Assembly: GCA_009775355.1 (NCBI GenBank)
Contig: VSPN01000036.1
Location: 1-28,761, forward strand
Origin: Muribaculaceae bacterium
Lineage (GTDB): Bacteria > Bacteroidota > Bacteroidia > Bacteroidales > Muribaculaceae
Reading direction: 5' to 3'
DNA: 28,761 nt
Below, piece by piece: positions 14,831-22,588 of this stretch. The notes beneath the pieces are model-generated. The model worked only from the letters and a program-made list of their open reading frames with translations, was not told the DNA's origin and searched no databases. The position numbers and the translations under genes were made by a program. Position 1 is the stretch's first letter; every line of letters starts with the position of its first letter.

Positions 14831-16302
14831 CCGTATACCATCTTCTCTTCTTTCCGGTGGCTGTCGTGCCATACCTGGGCCATGAACGGATTCCTTCTTG
14901 ACTCTTCGTCATAATTCCATGGAGCCGGGAGGCAGTCGGGACACCAGTGTCCTCCCCGGAGCACAGTGCGCGGCAGCGCGTGGAATCTGTGTCCGAACGC
15001 GCATTCCCATTCAAGCGGTGTGTCAAGATCCCCCTTTGTCATCTGTGGCGACAGGCACCGCCCACCTCTGAAGATGGCGGCCGAGTTCATGTCTTCGATA
15101 TCAAGATCGGCTTCCGGCTTTGTCTCGTCATATCCGTGAGCGAGTCTCACCGCACGGTCAGACGGGGGAGTGGTGTCAAAGCTGTCCCACCCCGGTATCT
15201 GCTTCTGCTCCTCGCGGCTTCCGAAGAAGGCTGTGATCTTTTCTTCACAATCTTTACGGCGAAGCCAGTCGAGAGTGCCGAGCCCCCGTGTAAGAGCCAC
15301 GCGCTTCATTCCCCATCTGATCAGAAAGGCTGGCACAACGGATGTCAGGCTCATCCACCGGGGCATACTCTTTGAGAGACGCCTGAAATACTCCTCACAG
15401 CCTATATTCTCTCTGAATGGCACAAGCTCCTCGAGCCTGTCGGAATCGATATACCACTGCCCGTGAAAATTGCGGGTGGCGAACCAGCCGGTCTCGAATA
15501 CTCTTTCGGGTGGCGGGCATCCCAGGGACCTGAGCAGAAGCTTCTCGAACTGATAGTTTGTCAGCCGGAATTCCGCTCCGCTGCCGATATTGAAGAAATT
15601 GCGCCACAGGCTGTCGGGCACATTCTCCTCGCTTATGTTGGTCATAAGTCTCGCAGAGTCTTCTACAGTCGCCCATTCGAGCACGCCCTGCAGCGGCACA
15701 TGAAACGATATCGGATCCGAACCGTTGAATATAAGTCCCCGGTGAAGTATCCCTGACTGGCGGAGGCAGACCCAATGTCTTAGACCTGATTCAGCCACGA
15801 TGCGTTCGGCCCGGATCTTCGATATGCCGTAATAGTCGAATACTCCGGCCATGACAGGGTCGCCGGTGCGTCCCCAGTGGTGAGGTGGGAAACGGTGGGA
15901 TGTCTGAGCCACGCTCCCTATGTACACAAGGCGCACGCTGTCGCGGTCAGGCCGGCCCTTTATGGCATCGACAATGTTGCGTGCCGCTCCCACATTTGTT
16001 TTCATCGCGAGGTCGGGATGGTGGTCGGCCAGAGGTGAGACCATTCCGCCGATGTGGAGCACGACGTCGGCGGTTCCCATTGCCCTCACGATATCTTCGC
16101 GGTTCATAAGGTCTCCCCAGACCACGGTCACACCATCCATACGCATGAAGGGTGCAAGTTTATTCCGGTTCTTCCTCCCGGGACGCGAGAGGATGCGTAT
16201 GTCGAATCTGTCAAGTCTGAGCGACAGTTCCTTCAGGGTCTCAAATCCCATCACACCGGTCGCACCGGTAATGAAGACAGTCCTTTTATGATTATTTGCC
16301 AT
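14806..16302 (-). CDS. NAD-dependent epimerase/dehydratase (extended SDR) with C-terminal zinc-ribbon-like segment
   Basis: A 498-aa protein. The N-terminal 280 residues form an extended short-chain dehydrogenase/reductase: the Rossmann motif TGATGVMG at residues 12-19, an acidic-basic cofactor region, Ser130 in YIGSVAQ, and the catalytic pair Tyr158-Lys162 in YYGISK. The substrate is unknown; sugar-nucleotide or sterol-like substrates are typical. From residue 413 the protein carries GGRCLS, WECAFGHRF and WCPDC, giving Cys416, Cys434, His438, Cys454 and Cys457. This is the spacing of a treble-clef zinc ribbon seen in DUF4379-like proteins. The last residues KKEEETS are encoded by the terminator stem. 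It lies 14 bp after the membrane protein gene, probably in one operon. Confidence 0.82.
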   Translation of the reverse strand: MANNHKRTVFITGATGVMGFETLKELSLRLDRFDIRILSRPGRKNRNKLAPFMRMDGVTVVWGDLMNREDIVRAMGTADVVLHIGGMVSPLADHHPDLAMKTNVGAARNIVDAIKGRPDRDSVRLVYIGSVAQTSHRFPPHHWGRTGDPVMAGVFDYYGISKIRAERIVAESGLRHWVCLRQSGILHRGLIFNGSDPISFHVPLQGVLEWATVEDSARLMTNISEENVPDSLWRNFFNIGSGAEFRLTNYQFEKLLLRSLGCPPPERVFETGWFATRNFHGQWYIDSDRLEELVPFRENIGCEEYFRRLSKSMPRWMSLTSVVPAFLIRWGMKRVALTRGLGTLDWLRRKDCEEKITAFFGSREEQKQIPGWDSFDTTPPSDRAVRLAHGYDETKPEADLDIEDMNSAAIFRGGRCLSPQMTKGDLDTPLEWECAFGHRFHALPRTVLRGGHWCPDCLPAPWNYDEESRRNPFMAQVWHDSHRKEEKMVYGKKEEETS

Positions 16303-16316
16303 TATTAAACAAGCTC

Positions 16317-17000
16317 TTAGTCAGTATTGTCGTTTCTGTTTTTGCGGCGGAGAATCCTGTCTGCATGTTCCCTGTACATTCGTCTCCGTCTTTCCTGATA
16401 TGTCTCTTTCTTTCTGCTTTTCACACCCTCTGGCAGCTGAAGGTTTCGGCCGTCGAATACGGTCATTCCCAATTTTCCTTTCGAGACATCAACTACGACA
16501 GAATCTCCTTTGGAGATTCTGTCGTATGTCTTCTTTAAAACCTCGATATCCCTGCTCCTGCCGTCGCGGAAACGAATCTCAATAAAATATACAGGATATG
16601 GTGCCCCCCGCACATACGTTTTCCTGCTGACGCGCCGGGTCTTGTATCGGGTCTCTTTGTAGACTCTGGTCACGACAACCGCCTCTTTTGTAGAGTGCTT
16701 TCCTGAAGTCGCGTAGTTGATGGTGAGTGCCGAGCAAAGCAGCAGCGGGAATGCGAAGACAATATGGCAGACAAGATTGACAGCCACATTCCGGGAACCA
16801 GTCATCCATCTCCAGAGTCCGCGGGCCGGAAGCGCGGTCGCCACTGCCGCAGGAAGAAATATAAGTGCCGGTATCCACCACGGAGTGAGCAAAAAGTGAT
16901 AGAGATAAATGCTGCCGGCGATATTGAAGACCGTGACAGTACATACGATAATCAGAACTATTGCCCGCCCCACTCCGATTCCGTTGTTGTTTGCTCCCAT
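16317..17000 (-). CDS. Hypothetical membrane protein, 227 aa
   Basis: I do not recognise this family. Three hydrophobic segments lie in the N-terminal half (about residues 11-35, 41-55 and 72-92). A soluble domain follows, with strands in a pattern like TYVRGAPYPVYFIEIRFRDG and KGDSVVVDVSKGKLGMTVFDG, then a very basic C-terminus (RRRRMYREHADRILRRKNR). I chose the ATG at 17000: the codons preceding it on the minus strand carry AAAGGA 5 bases upstream, and the open frame further out begins at a TTG (17037-17039) that belongs to a perfect -7 box. It is the first gene of a unit with the SDR gene. Confidence 0.65.
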   Translation of the reverse strand: MGANNNGIGVGRAIVLIIVCTVTVFNIAGSIYLYHFLLTPWWIPALIFLPAAVATALPARGLWRWMTGSRNVAVNLVCHIVFAFPLLLCSALTINYATSGKHSTKEAVVVTRVYKETRYKTRRVSRKTYVRGAPYPVYFIEIRFRDGRSRDIEVLKKTYDRISKGDSVVVDVSKGKLGMTVFDGRNLQLPEGVKSRKKETYQERRRRMYREHADRILRRKNRNDNTD

Positions 17001-17036
17001 TTGTCCTTTTGAAGTTTCTGGTAATGATTTTTTTTG

Positions 17037-17044
17037 CAAAATTA
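17037..17044 (-). promoter_or_regulatory. -7 promoter box for the membrane protein-SDR unit
   Basis: On the minus strand this reads TAATTTTG, a perfect -7 box. The predicted transcript start is about 30 bases upstream of the ATG at 17000. No good -33 box is visible at 19-21 bp. Confidence 0.5.
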
Positions 17045-17066
17045 ATCAAAAAAAGTCACTTCCACA

Positions 17067-17097
17067 TCTGATACTGTCATGATTTTTGCTAATTTTG
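17067..17097 (+). promoter_or_regulatory. Promoter of the FKBP-Nudix unit
   Basis: The -33 TCTG (17067-17070, one mismatch) is followed after 19 bp by a perfect -7 box TAATTTTG (17090-17097). The leader before the ATG at 17117 is only about 12 bases. It faces away from the promoter at 17037-17044, from which it is separated by 45 bp between -7 boxes. Confidence 0.55.
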
Positions 17098-17116
17098 TCT
17101 GTAAATAGAAAATCAT

Positions 17117-17512
17117 ATGGCAAAACAGGAATACATAGAGAAAAACCGCAGATGGCTTCAGGAGAAATCTGAAGAACAGGGAGTCGCCGCTCTCGACAAA
17201 GGTGTTTATTACAAGGTTATACATAAAGGCAAAGGGGGCGTGCATCCTGACAGGAGCAGTGTGGTGACGGTTCATTATGTCGGCAAGACAACCAACGGCA
17301 AGACTTTCGACAGTAGCAGGGGTGGAACCGCTCCTGCATTCCGACTCCGCGACCTGATACCTGGGTGGATAATCGCCCTGCGGCAGATGTCGCCGGGCGA
17401 CAGATGGGAGATCTATATACCGGCCGAACAGGCATATGGCAAGCTGAACCAGCCCGGCATACCCGGCGGCTCGACCCTTATATTCGACATAGAGCTGATA
17501 TCGGTTTCCTGA
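17117..17512 (+). CDS. FKBP-type peptidyl-prolyl cis-trans isomerase
   Basis: A 131-aa protein consisting of a short helical N-terminus (residues 1-25) and one FKBP domain. The domain shows VTVHYVGKTTNGKTFDSS, a FRLRDLIPGWIIALRQM segment that matches the V.GW.EGL..M core, and the end motif YIPAEQAYG, then GIPGGSTLIFDIELI. It has no signal peptide, so it should act in the cytoplasm on proline bonds in folding proteins. The typical Glu-Gly of the core (WxEGL) is replaced by Ile-Ala, a change that may lower isomerase activity or alter FK506 binding. It lies 5 bp before the Nudix gene, in one operon. Confidence 0.9.
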   Translation: MAKQEYIEKNRRWLQEKSEEQGVAALDKGVYYKVIHKGKGGVHPDRSSVVTVHYVGKTTNGKTFDSSRGGTAPAFRLRDLIPGWIIALRQMSPGDRWEIYIPAEQAYGKLNQPGIPGGSTLIFDIELISVS

Positions 17513-17517
17513 GTCTG

Positions 17518-18021
17518 ATGGAATTTTCATATTGCCCCGACTGCGGGGCGCGTCTTGAGCGGCGCAGTCTCGGCGACGAGATCGGAGTTCCTTGGTGTGT
17601 GTGCTGTGGACGTCCATGGTTTGCGATGTTTCCGGTGGCGGTCATCGCTCTTGTCTACAATGACAGAGGCGAGGTTCTGCTGCTGCGGCAGAATTATATA
17701 TCGACCGAATTCCACAATCTTGTCTCCGGTTATGTCAAGCCCGGAGAGGATGCGGAATCATGCGTGGTCAGGGAAATAATGGAGGAGACAGGTCTTGAAG
17801 TCGACAGTGTGCGTCTGGTCTTTACAGACTGGTTTGCAAAAAAAGAGTTGATGATGATCGGTTTTTTCGCCCATGCACGCTGTCGCCGGATCAAACTGTC
17901 TTCGGAAGTGGATTCGGCCGAGTGGGTGGAGGCGTCTATGATCAAAGATTTTCTGAGTCCACGGCCGGAGTCCACGTCGCGGCGGCTTGCTTTACATTTC
18001 CTTAATGAACGGGAGGTCTGA
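17518..18021 (+). CDS. Nudix hydrolase with N-terminal zinc ribbon (NudC-related)
   Basis: A 167-aa protein. The N-terminus is a four-cysteine zinc ribbon (Cys6, Cys9, Cys27, Cys30). A Nudix domain follows with a complete box over residues 71-93: Gly71, Glu77, Arg85-Glu86, Glu89-Glu90, Gly92. The order ribbon then Nudix is that of NAD(H) pyrophosphatase NudC, but the NudC signature SQPWPFP after the box is absent. The region there reads FTDWFAKKELMMIGFFA, with Trp and aromatic residues in a similar place. The substrate could be NADH, a capped RNA or another dinucleotide. I chose the ATG at 17518, right after the FKBP stop; the open frame further upstream overlaps FKBP. Confidence 0.85.
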   Translation: MEFSYCPDCGARLERRSLGDEIGVPWCVCCGRPWFAMFPVAVIALVYNDRGEVLLLRQNYISTEFHNLVSGYVKPGEDAESCVVREIMEETGLEVDSVRLVFTDWFAKKELMMIGFFAHARCRRIKLSSEVDSAEWVEASMIKDFLSPRPESTSRRLALHFLNEREV

Positions 18022-18049
18022 TAAAAAAATAATAAAAAATATCCAAAAA

Positions 18050-18081
18050 CTTGCAAAACTGCTTTTAAATATTTTAATTTG
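18050..18081 (+). promoter_or_regulatory. Promoter of the Omp28-like gene
   Basis: The -33 CTTG (18050-18053) is followed after 20 bp by the -7 box TTAATTTG (18074-18081, one mismatch). The predicted leader is about 70 bases. Confidence 0.5.
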
Positions 18082-18094
18082 CAATAGGAAGATG

Positions 18095-18123
18095 TGTCAA
18101 GGTATGCAATTTGTGTCTTGACA
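18095..18123 (+). promoter_or_regulatory. Small inverted repeat in the Omp28-like leader
   Basis: TGTCAAG (18095-18101) and CTTGACA (18117-18123) are perfect complements around a 15-base spacer. It lies just downstream of the predicted transcript start, so it could be either an operator or a weak RNA hairpin. Confidence 0.3.
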
Positions 18124-18158
18124 ATACAATATGTATATCATTTCTAAAAATCAATCAT

Positions 18159-20087
18159 ATGAAGAAACAGTTACTTCTCATGTCTGCCGCAGCCCTCGTA
18201 TCGGGCATTGCTATGGCGGCACCACAGACCGTGACCTTCAGCGCATCGTCTATGACGCCGCCGTCCGCCACGTCTGTAATGAACGTCCCTGCCAATGCAG
18301 GAGGCGAGGATTCTTTTATTGTCTATACAAAGGCAGGAGATCCTGAGGCACTCTATACTCTCAACAACATGCCGTCACGTTGCACGGTGTATCTTGCCGC
18401 CGAAATGTCGGTGCAGGATCAGCAGCCTTATATCGGTTGCACCATCACGGCTGTGAACGTCATGGCGGGAAGCTCCAGCAACAACGGTAATTTCCCTGTG
18501 ACCAAAGTCAACGCTTTTGTCACTGAAAACAAAAATTCGATGCCTGCCGACAGAACCTTGTCAGATATCTCGACGACTCCGTATTCGGTCACTTCCGTCA
18601 AACTTGACAAACCGGTTGTCATAACCGGAGAAAAGCCGCTCTATTTCGGTTATTTCTTCTCATACTCATCTGCCCGTCCATGTTATTTCCTGCCGACCGA
18701 CAATCTTCCGACCGACGCTTCGTCCAACAATACCCTAGTCGCTGTCACGCAGAAAGTTTCTGATGCTCCGCAGTATACCAACTACTCGAATCAGCAGCCT
18801 GGTTCGCTATGCGTGTCAATCAATATCACGGGTGACAACCTTCCTGAGAATATCGGTGCGCTGACAGGACTGGAGGTTCCCTCTTATGTAAGCGGCGACA
18901 ATCTCAACTATGTAGTCAAGATCAAGAACGAAGGTGCTAACGACATCACTTCGGCTGTTGTCAGGACTGAGATCTCCAACGGCAGCAGCTACACAAGCAC
19001 CATCAGTCTCACAGATCCCATCAGGCCGGGTTCGACGATGCAGGTTTCGGTAACAGACGTGCCTAATGAGAACAAGGGTGTATATTACCTCAGCTCCAGC
19101 CTGACAGAGGTCAATGGTGTTGCAGTTGCAAATCCGGTTTCAAAGACAGGCATGTTCGGTGCCTATGACGAGGGCTACAAGCGCCGTCCGGTTATGGAGG
19201 AAGCTACCGGCACCTGGTGTCAGTGGTGTCCGGCCGGCATTGTGATGATGGAGACTCTTGCCAAGTCATATCCCGACTGGATCAGGATCGCGGTTCACAA
19301 TGGCGACAGAATGGCGATCAATTCATACAGCGGTTTCATCAACGACTATATTCCCGGATTCCCGTATGCTGTAGCAAACCGTTTGACCGGCGTATATCCC
19401 ACAGGGGTCACAACAAAAGATTACGAGGAAATGAACGAACTGTTCACGAAGAATCCCGCTTATGCGGAAATATCGCTTGACTACACTTGCTCCGAGGATC
19501 AGAGTCAGGTGACGATCAACGCTGAGACCGAGGTATGCTGCGATGTCACGATTCCCCATATGCTTTCTTTTGTTCTGGTCGAGGATCATGTAGGTCCGTA
19601 TGCCCAGTCTAATGCATATGCCGGCGGTGGTAATGGTTCCATGGGAGGATGGGAGAATAAAGGAGGTTCGGTCTCGACATATTTCGACGATGTGGCGCGT
19701 GCCATCGACAGCTACCCAGGCATCGAAGGTTCTCTGCCCGAAGTCATGAAAGCCGGCGAGAAGTATTCTTACTCTCTGACAATGCCTGTCAGCAATATAA
19801 GAAATTCCTGGTTCCGTGTTGTGGCAATGCTTACCAACGTCGTGACCGGCGAGATCATGACAGCTCAGGAGGTTGTTGCATATAAGGACAACGGAGCCGG
19901 AGTCGATGGTGTCGCTTCCGACAATGCTGTCGATATCAAGGGTGGATATGGCGAAGTGATCGTCAACGGCGCTCATAATGTGGCAGTGTTCACACTTGAC
20001 GGTCGTCGTGTCGCCGAGACAGGACTTGCAGCCGGCGTATACATCGTCAAGGCTGACGGCGTGACCGGCAAGGTTATCGTTAAATAA
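18159..20087 (+). CDS. Omp28-like surface protein with thioredoxin-type CxxC and type IX-like C-terminal domain
   Basis: A 642-aa exported protein. The signal peptide is MKKQLLLMSAAALVSGIAMA (residues 1-20). The N-terminal half is a beta-rich domain, and an Ig-like segment is plausible at residues 240-330. From residue 345 the Omp28-like domain starts with EEATGTWCQWCPAGIVMME, Cys354 and Cys357, in the position of a thioredoxin active site. It continues to GFPYAVANR, whose Phe-Pro fits the cis-proline loop. The last 70 residues, including VFTLDGRRVAETGLAAGVYIVKADG and the final VIVK, match the type A C-terminal domain used as a type IX secretion sorting signal or its relict. I chose the ATG at 18159 because it opens the signal peptide. 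The gene is monocistronic. Confidence 0.85.
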   Translation: MKKQLLLMSAAALVSGIAMAAPQTVTFSASSMTPPSATSVMNVPANAGGEDSFIVYTKAGDPEALYTLNNMPSRCTVYLAAEMSVQDQQPYIGCTITAVNVMAGSSSNNGNFPVTKVNAFVTENKNSMPADRTLSDISTTPYSVTSVKLDKPVVITGEKPLYFGYFFSYSSARPCYFLPTDNLPTDASSNNTLVAVTQKVSDAPQYTNYSNQQPGSLCVSINITGDNLPENIGALTGLEVPSYVSGDNLNYVVKIKNEGANDITSAVVRTEISNGSSYTSTISLTDPIRPGSTMQVSVTDVPNENKGVYYLSSSLTEVNGVAVANPVSKTGMFGAYDEGYKRRPVMEEATGTWCQWCPAGIVMMETLAKSYPDWIRIAVHNGDRMAINSYSGFINDYIPGFPYAVANRLTGVYPTGVTTKDYEEMNELFTKNPAYAEISLDYTCSEDQSQVTINAETEVCCDVTIPHMLSFVLVEDHVGPYAQSNAYAGGGNGSMGGWENKGGSVSTYFDDVARAIDSYPGIEGSLPEVMKAGEKYSYSLTMPVSNIRNSWFRVVAMLTNVVTGEIMTAQEVVAYKDNGAGVDGVASDNAVDIKGGYGEVIVNGAHNVAVFTLDGRRVAETGLAAGVYIVKADGVTGKVIVK

Positions 20088-20156
20088 CAATGTCCCGGCA
20101 TGACAAAATGAAACAGCCTGTCGCGGGCAGTGCCTGAGACAGATCCGAAAATAAGG

Positions 20157-20186
20157 GCGGGGCGGAATCCGAAGATTCCGCCCCGC
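20157..20186 (+). terminator. Terminator hairpin after the Omp28-like gene
   Basis: A perfect 13-bp GC-rich stem (20157-20169 with 20174-20186) closes a 4-base loop CGAA. It lies 69 bases after the stop codon and lacks a direct T-run, like the other large hairpins here. Confidence 0.7.
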
Positions 20187-20314
20187 TCATGCTTGCAGGG
20201 CAATAAATGCCGGTTTTCAAAGTTATATAGTCAAGTGGACTGTTGCCGTATTGCGTAGTCCGCGCGTCGCTGACAGCTGTGACGCCCGAAACCTAACACT
20301 TTAGTTTATTACCC

Positions 20315-21172
20315 TTGAATACAGGATTGCACTATAACCTCAATTTGCCCGAAGATCTCTCTTCAATTCTTGAGCAGGATTTCTGGATGCTTGAGAACAT
20401 AAGTCCTGTCATGCTGAGTTCGCTGAGCGAACCGGTGAAATTCGCGGCAACGACCTGGATCATAGTTTTCAAAGGATCCGGCAGGGCGGACATCAATCTT
20501 GTCACGCATGAGATAACGGCTCCCGTGCTTGTCTCCGTCAAAAGCACCCAGATCATGCAGCCCTCATATTTCAGTCCGGATTTCAACGCCACGGTTATCG
20601 TTATGTCGAAGCGGTTCAGCGAGAATCTTTTTCTCAACAGTTCTCCTTTTGCGGCCATGTCGTCACGACACCCTGTTGTGGATATTCCCGCTGACACTCT
20701 GCCGGACTTCGAAGAGTTTATCAGTTCTACGCGCAGCATAATGTCTGACACCTCCAATCCCTACGGATCGCAGGCGCTTCTCTACAACATGCTGCTGTTT
20801 ATACACAGATCCTGCTATAAATGTTATGAGCCGTTCAAAGATGAGATAGTGTCGCGGCAGGGCAGGATGTCAGATCAGTTTCTCACTCTGGTCCAGCAGA
20901 ATTTCCGCAAGGAGCGTTTTCTCGATTTCTACGCGTCAAAACTGGAAGTCACCCCCAAGCACCTGTCGCGCACGATCAAGAAGCAGACAGGATTCACTGC
21001 CGTCGAGTGGATCGAGCGCTATGTCATACTCGAAGCCAAGGTTCTGCTTAAATCCTCGAATCTTAACATACAGCAGATCGCCGACGATCTTAATTTTCCA
21101 TCGCAGTCTTTTTTTGGAAAATATTTCAAGAAAATCACAGGTCTCTCGCCCAAAGAGTTCCGCAATTCATGA
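20315..21172 (+). CDS. AraC-family transcriptional regulator
   Basis: A 285-aa regulator. Residues 1-180 form a cupin-like sensor domain (the WIIVFKGSGRADINLVTHEI strand pattern). The C-terminal 100 residues hold the two helix-turn-helix motifs, with KLEVTPKHLSRTIKKQTG in the first and LNIQQIADDLNFPSQSFFGKYFKKITGLSPKEFR in the second. The start is uncertain. The frame opens with TTG at 20315, but that TTG sits in a -7-like TACCCTTG (20310-20317). The next good start is the ATG at 20387 with AGGA about 10 bases upstream, which would trim 24 residues. The ligand and targets are unknown; the neighbours Omp28 and EamA are possible targets. An intrinsic terminator follows. Confidence 0.85.
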   Translation: MNTGLHYNLNLPEDLSSILEQDFWMLENISPVMLSSLSEPVKFAATTWIIVFKGSGRADINLVTHEITAPVLVSVKSTQIMQPSYFSPDFNATVIVMSKRFSENLFLNSSPFAAMSSRHPVVDIPADTLPDFEEFISSTRSIMSDTSNPYGSQALLYNMLLFIHRSCYKCYEPFKDEIVSRQGRMSDQFLTLVQQNFRKERFLDFYASKLEVTPKHLSRTIKKQTGFTAVEWIERYVILEAKVLLKSSNLNIQQIADDLNFPSQSFFGKYFKKITGLSPKEFRNS

Positions 21173-21276
21173 TCCTACGCATCCTTGGTAAGCTCATATG
21201 ATGCGAACTGATCAGACAACCTATGATAACTGACAAGGCCCCGAAATTTTAGGAAGCGAGCTCTTCTTAAGACAAG

Positions 21277-21300
21277 AATCGTCCGCCGGACGATTTTTTT
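21277..21300 (+). terminator. Intrinsic terminator of the AraC-family gene
   Basis: An 8-bp stem AATCGTCC (21277-21284) and GGACGATT (21288-21295) with a 3-base loop is followed by five more Ts. It is a textbook terminator and lies 104 bases after the stop codon. Confidence 0.85.
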
Positions 21301-21331
21301 ATTTTATTATACGAGATTACATAAAATTTTT

Positions 21332-21339
21332 TAATTTTG
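21332..21339 (+). promoter_or_regulatory. -7 promoter box for the EamA transporter gene
   Basis: TAATTTTG is a perfect -7 box, 45 bases before the ATG at 21385. The -33 region (around 21307-21312) is a poor match. Confidence 0.45.
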
Positions 21340-21384
21340 CAATCATAATTCGAAAACTGCTCCGGCAGCCCAAAGTCTGACACC

Positions 21385-22317
21385 ATGAAATCTGGAAATT
21401 CATTTAAAAACAAATATCTTGTGCTGATAGCGCACATCGGTGCGCTCCTTACGGCCTCCGCATGGGGATCTTCGTTTCTCAGCACAAAGGTTCTTATGGA
21501 AAGCGGAGGCTTTACTCCCGTCGAGATGTATGTCTATCGGTTTCTTGCGGCATATCTTGTATTGTTGTTGTTCACATTCAGAAACATCCGATCGAAGTCA
21601 TGGCGCGATGAACTGACGTTTCTGCTCTGCGGCGTCTGCGCAGGTTCGCTCTATTTTATCACCGAGAATTATGCCCTCAGGCTTACAACTGCGGGAAATG
21701 TTTCGCTGCTCGCATCTATATCGCCAATCTTTACGACAATTCTTGTGGCGGTCATGTACAGACAGCGCATTCAGCCCGGCGTCATGATCGGTTCGATTGT
21801 ATCTTTCATCGGAGCCGGTTGCATCATATTCAGCCATGGCGAAAGCATCGAGTTCCGCCCCACTGGCGACCTGCTCGCCATATCGGCTTCTTTCTCATGG
21901 GCGATCTACACTATGGCGATAAAACGGGTTCTTCCGCTTTACAACGGCTTTTTCGTGACCCGCAAGCTTTTTTTCTACGGCGTCATAACAGCCGTGCCGC
22001 TTATGTTTGTCAATCCTTCGCCCTCGCACCTGCATCTGCTCTGGAATTTCGCTGAGCCTCAGTATATCATGAATTTTCTCTTCCTCGTTCTGATATGTTC
22101 TCTCGCAGCATACCTGATCTGGAATGAGGTGATGAGAATTCTCGGTCCGGTGTCGACAAACAATTATCTTTACCTGCAACCGCTCGTGACAATGATAGCC
22201 GCTTACTTCATACTCGGTGAGAATATCTATCTGCTTGGTTACGTGGGCTGTGTGCTTATCATCGGAGGACTCGTGTATTCCGATAAATGCCCCACAGGTC
22301 GTCTTGTGCGAAAGTAG
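21385..22317 (+). CDS. EamA/DMT-family transporter
   Basis: A 310-aa integral membrane protein with ten hydrophobic segments arranged as two repeats of five, the fold of the drug/metabolite transporter superfamily. Typical features are ASAWGSSFLSTKVLM in the first helix, FRNIRSKSWRDE in the loop, the end of the first EamA repeat at ITENYALRLTTAGNVSLLASISPIFTTIL, and LLAISASFSWAIYTMAIKR opening the second repeat. The substrate is unknown; amino acids, nucleotide sugars and small metabolites are known in the family. It is monocistronic, bounded by intrinsic terminators on both sides, and follows the AraC-type regulator, which is a possible controller. Confidence 0.92.
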   Translation: MKSGNSFKNKYLVLIAHIGALLTASAWGSSFLSTKVLMESGGFTPVEMYVYRFLAAYLVLLLFTFRNIRSKSWRDELTFLLCGVCAGSLYFITENYALRLTTAGNVSLLASISPIFTTILVAVMYRQRIQPGVMIGSIVSFIGAGCIIFSHGESIEFRPTGDLLAISASFSWAIYTMAIKRVLPLYNGFFVTRKLFFYGVITAVPLMFVNPSPSHLHLLWNFAEPQYIMNFLFLVLICSLAAYLIWNEVMRILGPVSTNNYLYLQPLVTMIAAYFILGENIYLLGYVGCVLIIGGLVYSDKCPTGRLVRK

Positions 22318-22366
22318 TACTGACCGTCGAGAATTGAATTACAATATACCAAAAACATCATAACAA

Positions 22367-22407
22367 AAACATCGCGCGTCAGGCGGAAAGCCAGATGCGC
22401 GATGTTT
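22367..22407. terminator. Bidirectional terminator between the EamA and rubredoxin genes
   Basis: The arms 22367-22384 and 22390-22407 pair at 16 of 18 positions around the loop GGAAA. On the minus strand the stem is followed by TTTTTG, which serves rubredoxin, and the plus strand continues in a T-rich stretch that serves the EamA gene. Confidence 0.78.
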
Positions 22408-22420
22408 ACATTTTATTCTG

Positions 22421-22588
22421 TCATTCTTCGGGCAGAGGTTCGAAATCCTCTTTGCCGACGCCGCAGACAGGGCATACCCAGGAATCCGGAATGTCTTCGA
22501 AAGCAGTGCCGGGTGCGATTCCACCTTCGGGATCACCGGTCTCCGGGTCGTAGACCCAGTCGCACACTGTGCAGATGTATTTTTTCAT
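22421..22588 (-). CDS. Rubredoxin, 55 aa
   Basis: A short complete gene of 55 codons, easily missed because of its size. It starts with the ATG at 22586-22588 (MKKYICTVCDWVYDPETGD) and ends with a TGA at 22421-22423. The two metal-binding loops C-T-V-C (Cys6, Cys9) and C-P-V-C-G (Cys39, Cys42) each have the CxxCG-like form, and the aromatic core residues Tyr4, Tyr13 and Trp37 are in place. The protein binds one iron atom and carries single electrons in the cytoplasm, commonly to oxidoreductases or oxygen- and peroxide-detoxifying enzymes. Its partner is not visible in this window. The gene faces away from the DUF1015 operon and terminates at 22367-22407. Confidence 0.96.
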   Translation of the reverse strand: MKKYICTVCDWVYDPETGDPEGGIAPGTAFEDIPDSWVCPVCGVGKEDFEPLPEE

